From NCBI GenBank assembly GCA_003233535.1, contig QIMA01000398.1, forward strand, positions 1 through 6,983: a stretch of DNA of 6,983 nt. Reading direction: 5' to 3'. Shown piece after piece: positions 4,844-6,983 of the stretch. The DNA comes from Rhodanobacteraceae bacterium (GTDB lineage Bacteria; Pseudomonadota; Gammaproteobacteria; Xanthomonadales; SZUA-5). Both the position numbers and the translations under genes were made by a program. Within the stretch, counting starts at the first letter, position 1, and every line of letters starts with the position of its first letter. Under the pieces are notes generated by a model. The model did no database searches and was not told where the DNA came from. It saw only the letters and a program-made list of their open reading frames with translations.

Positions 4844-5992
4844 CTAAACCCGACAAAGCCGCCCGGCCGCCTCAAGCAGCGTCTCATCCTGCTTAGCGAA
4901 GCACAGGCGCGCGTAGCGCCCTGCTGGCGGAGTCTCGCAGAAGGGCGAAAGAGGAATCGCGGCGATCTGGTGCTCGGTCGTCAACCAGCGGCAAAAGCTC
5001 ATATCGTCCTGATCAGAGATCGCCGAATAATCGACGACCTGAAAGTAAGATCCGCGAACCGGCATGATTTTGAAGCGGCTGCCTTGCAGCGCGTTGGCGA
5101 ACAGATCTCGTTTCGCCTGATAGAAGGCAGGCAAGTCCAAATAGTGCTGCTGATCGGAGGCCATGAATTCAGCCAGCGCCACCTGCGCCGGGTGGAAACA
5201 GCAGAAGGTGAGGTACTGGTGCACTTTGCGAAATTCCGCTGTTAGCGCGGCTGGCGCGATGCAGTAGCCCACCTTCCAGCCGGTGATGTGATAGGTCTTG
5301 CCGAAGCTGGAGATCGCAAAACTGCGCGGAGCGAGCTGCGGGTGGCTGAGCACCGTCGCATGCTCTAGGCCGTCGAAAATGATGTGCTCATAAACTTCAT
5401 CAGACAGCACGTAAATATCGCGCTCACCGATCAGCGCCGCCAGCATGTCTAGATCTTCACGCAGCAACGCGCCGCCGGTCGGATTCTGCGGCGAATTGAT
5501 AATGATCATCCGCGTGCGATCGTTGATCGCCGCCTCCAGTTCGGCAAACGGCAAGCCAAAGTTCGGAGCGACCAAGGCTAGGTGCACGGCGCGACCACCC
5601 TGGAGGTCGATGGCTGGTTCGTATGAGTCGTAGCTGGGATCGAAGACGATCACTTCATCGCCGGGGCGTACCGTCGCCGCGATCGCCGCGAACAGCGCCT
5701 CGGTCGCACCGGCGGTTACCGTCACCTCGGTGTCGGGGTTGACTGAACAGCCGTACAGGCGCTCAGTTTTCAGCGCAATTTGCTCACGCAACTGCGGTAT
5801 TCCGGGCGCCGGGGCGTACTGGTTGCAACCGGCATTCATGGCCCTAGTCAGGGCATCCTTCAGCGCCTGTGGACCCTCAAAATCTGGAAATCCCTGACCT
5901 AAATTAATCGCGCCATGCTCTGCAGCGAGTTGGCTCATTACGCTGAAGATGGTGGTACCCACCTTGGGCAGTTTGGTTTGCAGGTTCATCAT
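4844..5992 (-). CDS. ybdL: PLP-dependent methionine-type aminotransferase (YbdL)
   Basis: This cytoplasmic class I/II aminotransferase should transfer the amino group of methionine (and probably Phe, His or similar residues) to a 2-oxo acid. The 382-residue product follows E. coli YbdL closely: SKLP-like start then GTTIFS (12-17), LGQGFPDF (31-38), NQYAPAPG (57-64), TAGATEALFAAI (93-104), FDPSYDSYEPAI (117-128). N170 in NSPQNPTGG, D198 and Y201 in SDEVYEHI contact the cofactor; K232 in SSFGKTYHITGWKVGY forms the Schiff base; R362 in ARLCFAK binds the substrate carboxylate. Length and ends are normal. The start may be either of two adjacent ATGs (5992 or 5989); no good Shine-Dalgarno precedes them. 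It lies 67 bp downstream of uup on the same strand and may be co-transcribed. A decayed relative of its 3' end lies at 3475-3600. Confidence 0.94.
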   Translation of the reverse strand: MMNLQTKLPKVGTTIFSVMSQLAAEHGAINLGQGFPDFEGPQALKDALTRAMNAGCNQYAPAPGIPQLREQIALKTERLYGCSVNPDTEVTVTAGATEALFAAIAATVRPGDEVIVFDPSYDSYEPAIDLQGGRAVHLALVAPNFGLPFAELEAAINDRTRMIIINSPQNPTGGALLREDLDMLAALIGERDIYVLSDEVYEHIIFDGLEHATVLSHPQLAPRSFAISSFGKTYHITGWKVGYCIAPAALTAEFRKVHQYLTFCCFHPAQVALAEFMASDQQHYLDLPAFYQAKRDLFANALQGSRFKIMPVRGSYFQVVDYSAISDQDDMSFCRWLTTEHQIAAIPLSPFCETPPAGRYARLCFAKQDETLLEAAGRLCRV

Positions 5993-6059
5993 CTAAACGG
6001 CGCCGATTAAAAGTGAGTGGAATGACGCTAACGCGACTACAAGGGCCAAACAGTTCGGG

Positions 6060-6983
6060 CTACTCCAACGCCGCCCAACGCGCATAGGCCTGTTCCAGCT
6101 CCGCCTGAGTGTTCGCCAATCGCTGCTGTTCGACGACGATGGCGTCGGAATCTCGCTGATAAAAACTTGGGTCGTTCATTAACGCGCCAAGCTTTGCGAG
6201 CTCGTTCTCAAGTTTCTCGATCAACCCGGGAAGCGCTTCGAGCTCGCGTGCATCGTTGAAGCTGAGCTTGCGCGGCTTGGCAGCGACTGGCGTTGGCGCG
6301 GTATCAGGCTGTGCGCCTGGAGTCTTTTTCTTTGCCTGCTTGGCGGTCGCCTTCTTAGGCCGTTGGCGCAGCCAATCAGCGTAGCCACCAACGTATTCAG
6401 AAACCCTGCCGTCGCCCTCGAGCACCAAGGTGCTGGTCACTACGTTGTCCAAAAACTCTCGATCATGCGAGACCAGCAGTACCGTGCCCTTGTACTCGGT
6501 AAACAAATCCTCCAGCAGTTCCAAGGTCTCCACATCCAGATCGTTGGTGGGTTCATCCAAGACCAGGAGGTTTGCGGGTCTGGTTAGCTGCTTAGCAATC
6601 AGCAGCCGATTGCGCTCGCCTCCCGAAAGCTTGGTGATCGGCGCCCTAGCCCGATCCGGGGTAAACAAGAAATCCTGCAGATAGCCCATCACGTGCACCC
6701 GACGGTCACCGATCTCGATGAACTCACGGCCCTCAGCGACATTCTCGAGCGCGTTTAGACTCTCGTCGAGCTGCGCGCGGTATTGATCAAAGTAGGCAAT
6801 TTGCAGCTTTGAGCCCTGCTCTACGACACCGGCAGTCGGTTCTAACTCGCCCAGCAGCAAGCGAATCAGCGTGGTTTTGCCGGACCCATTGGGGCCGATC
6901 AAACCGATACGATCACCACGCTGGATGACCAAATCTAAATCATGCACCAGCGTGCGACCGCCTATCTCGTAGCTCAGACCCTT
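6060..6983 (-). CDS. uup: ABC-F family ATPase Uup, C-terminal half (5' end outside window)
   Basis: Only the last 307 residues are in the window; the gene continues past base 6983. This is the second ATPase domain plus tail of a soluble ABC-F protein that acts on ribosomes or DNA intermediates rather than in transport; E. coli Uup has been tied to ribosome function and to precise excision of transposons. Counting from the window edge: KGLSYEIGGRTL opens the domain, Walker A GPNGSGKTT at 30-38, signature LSGGER at 119-124, Walker B LLVLDEPTNDLD at 139-150 with E144 catalytic, and the H-switch VSHDREFLD at 171-179. A lysine/alanine/proline-rich linker (about 210-238) leads to a coiled-coil tail that starts KLSFNDARELEALPG and ends in ELEQAYARWAALE, closely like the E. 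coli Uup C-terminal domain that binds DNA. An internal GTG at 6945-6947 is not a real start. Confidence 0.93.
   Translation of the reverse strand, partial: KGLSYEIGGRTLVHDLDLVIQRGDRIGLIGPNGSGKTTLIRLLLGELEPTAGVVEQGSKLQIAYFDQYRAQLDESLNALENVAEGREFIEIGDRRVHVMGYLQDFLFTPDRARAPITKLSGGERNRLLIAKQLTRPANLLVLDEPTNDLDVETLELLEDLFTEYKGTVLLVSHDREFLDNVVTSTLVLEGDGRVSEYVGGYADWLRQRPKKATAKQAKKKTPGAQPDTAPTPVAAKPRKLSFNDARELEALPGLIEKLENELAKLGALMNDPSFYQRDSDAIVVEQQRLANTQAELEQAYARWAALE

Overview
The window looks like a stretch of gammaproteobacterial chromosome with a small foreign block set into it. The host genes (roxA, a GNAT acetyltransferase, a secreted cyclophilin, ybdL and uup) are mostly G+C-rich by eye, roughly 55-65 %. 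They resemble Pseudomonas/Lysobacterales-type relatives; the C-terminal domain of the cyclophilin in particular recalls Lysobacter-like bacteria. That placement is inferred from protein resemblance read by eye, not from a search.

Left part (138-3407, + strand): roxA, the ribosomal protein arginine hydroxylase of the JmjC class, is followed closely by a GNAT acetyltransferase that carries an extra C-terminal domain. An exported cyclophilin with a second, beta-rich domain comes next. The first two are close enough to be co-transcribed. The third has its own Shine-Dalgarno site and a 89-bp leader.

Middle part (3408-4843): this is the accessory region. It starts with a decayed 3' end of an aminotransferase gene (3475 to about 3600, - strand), a divergent relative of the intact ybdL 1.3 kb further on. 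Next is a well-formed attC-like integron recombination site (3746-3835), then an A+T-rich (about 35 % G+C) cassette with two small - strand genes of the DUF4160 and DUF2442 families, then a second attC-like left arm and a long palindrome (4382-4470). The first seven bases at the left end of the cassette (GTTAGGT) are the exact reverse complement of the R''-like box at its right end (ACCTAAC), as an integron cassette requires. No integrase is visible, so this resembles an orphan cassette, with its right attC probably broken. The 370 bases that follow hold no gene I can support.

Right part (4844-6983, - strand): ybdL, a methionine-type PLP aminotransferase, lies 67 bp downstream of uup, an ABC-F ATPase whose 5' end runs out of the window. 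The two may share a transcript.

Taken together, housekeeping genes for ribosome modification and maintenance (roxA, uup), protein folding (cyclophilin) and amino-acid metabolism (ybdL) flank a recombination hot spot between two convergent transcription units. The cassette and the ybdL remnant are the parts worth closer study.
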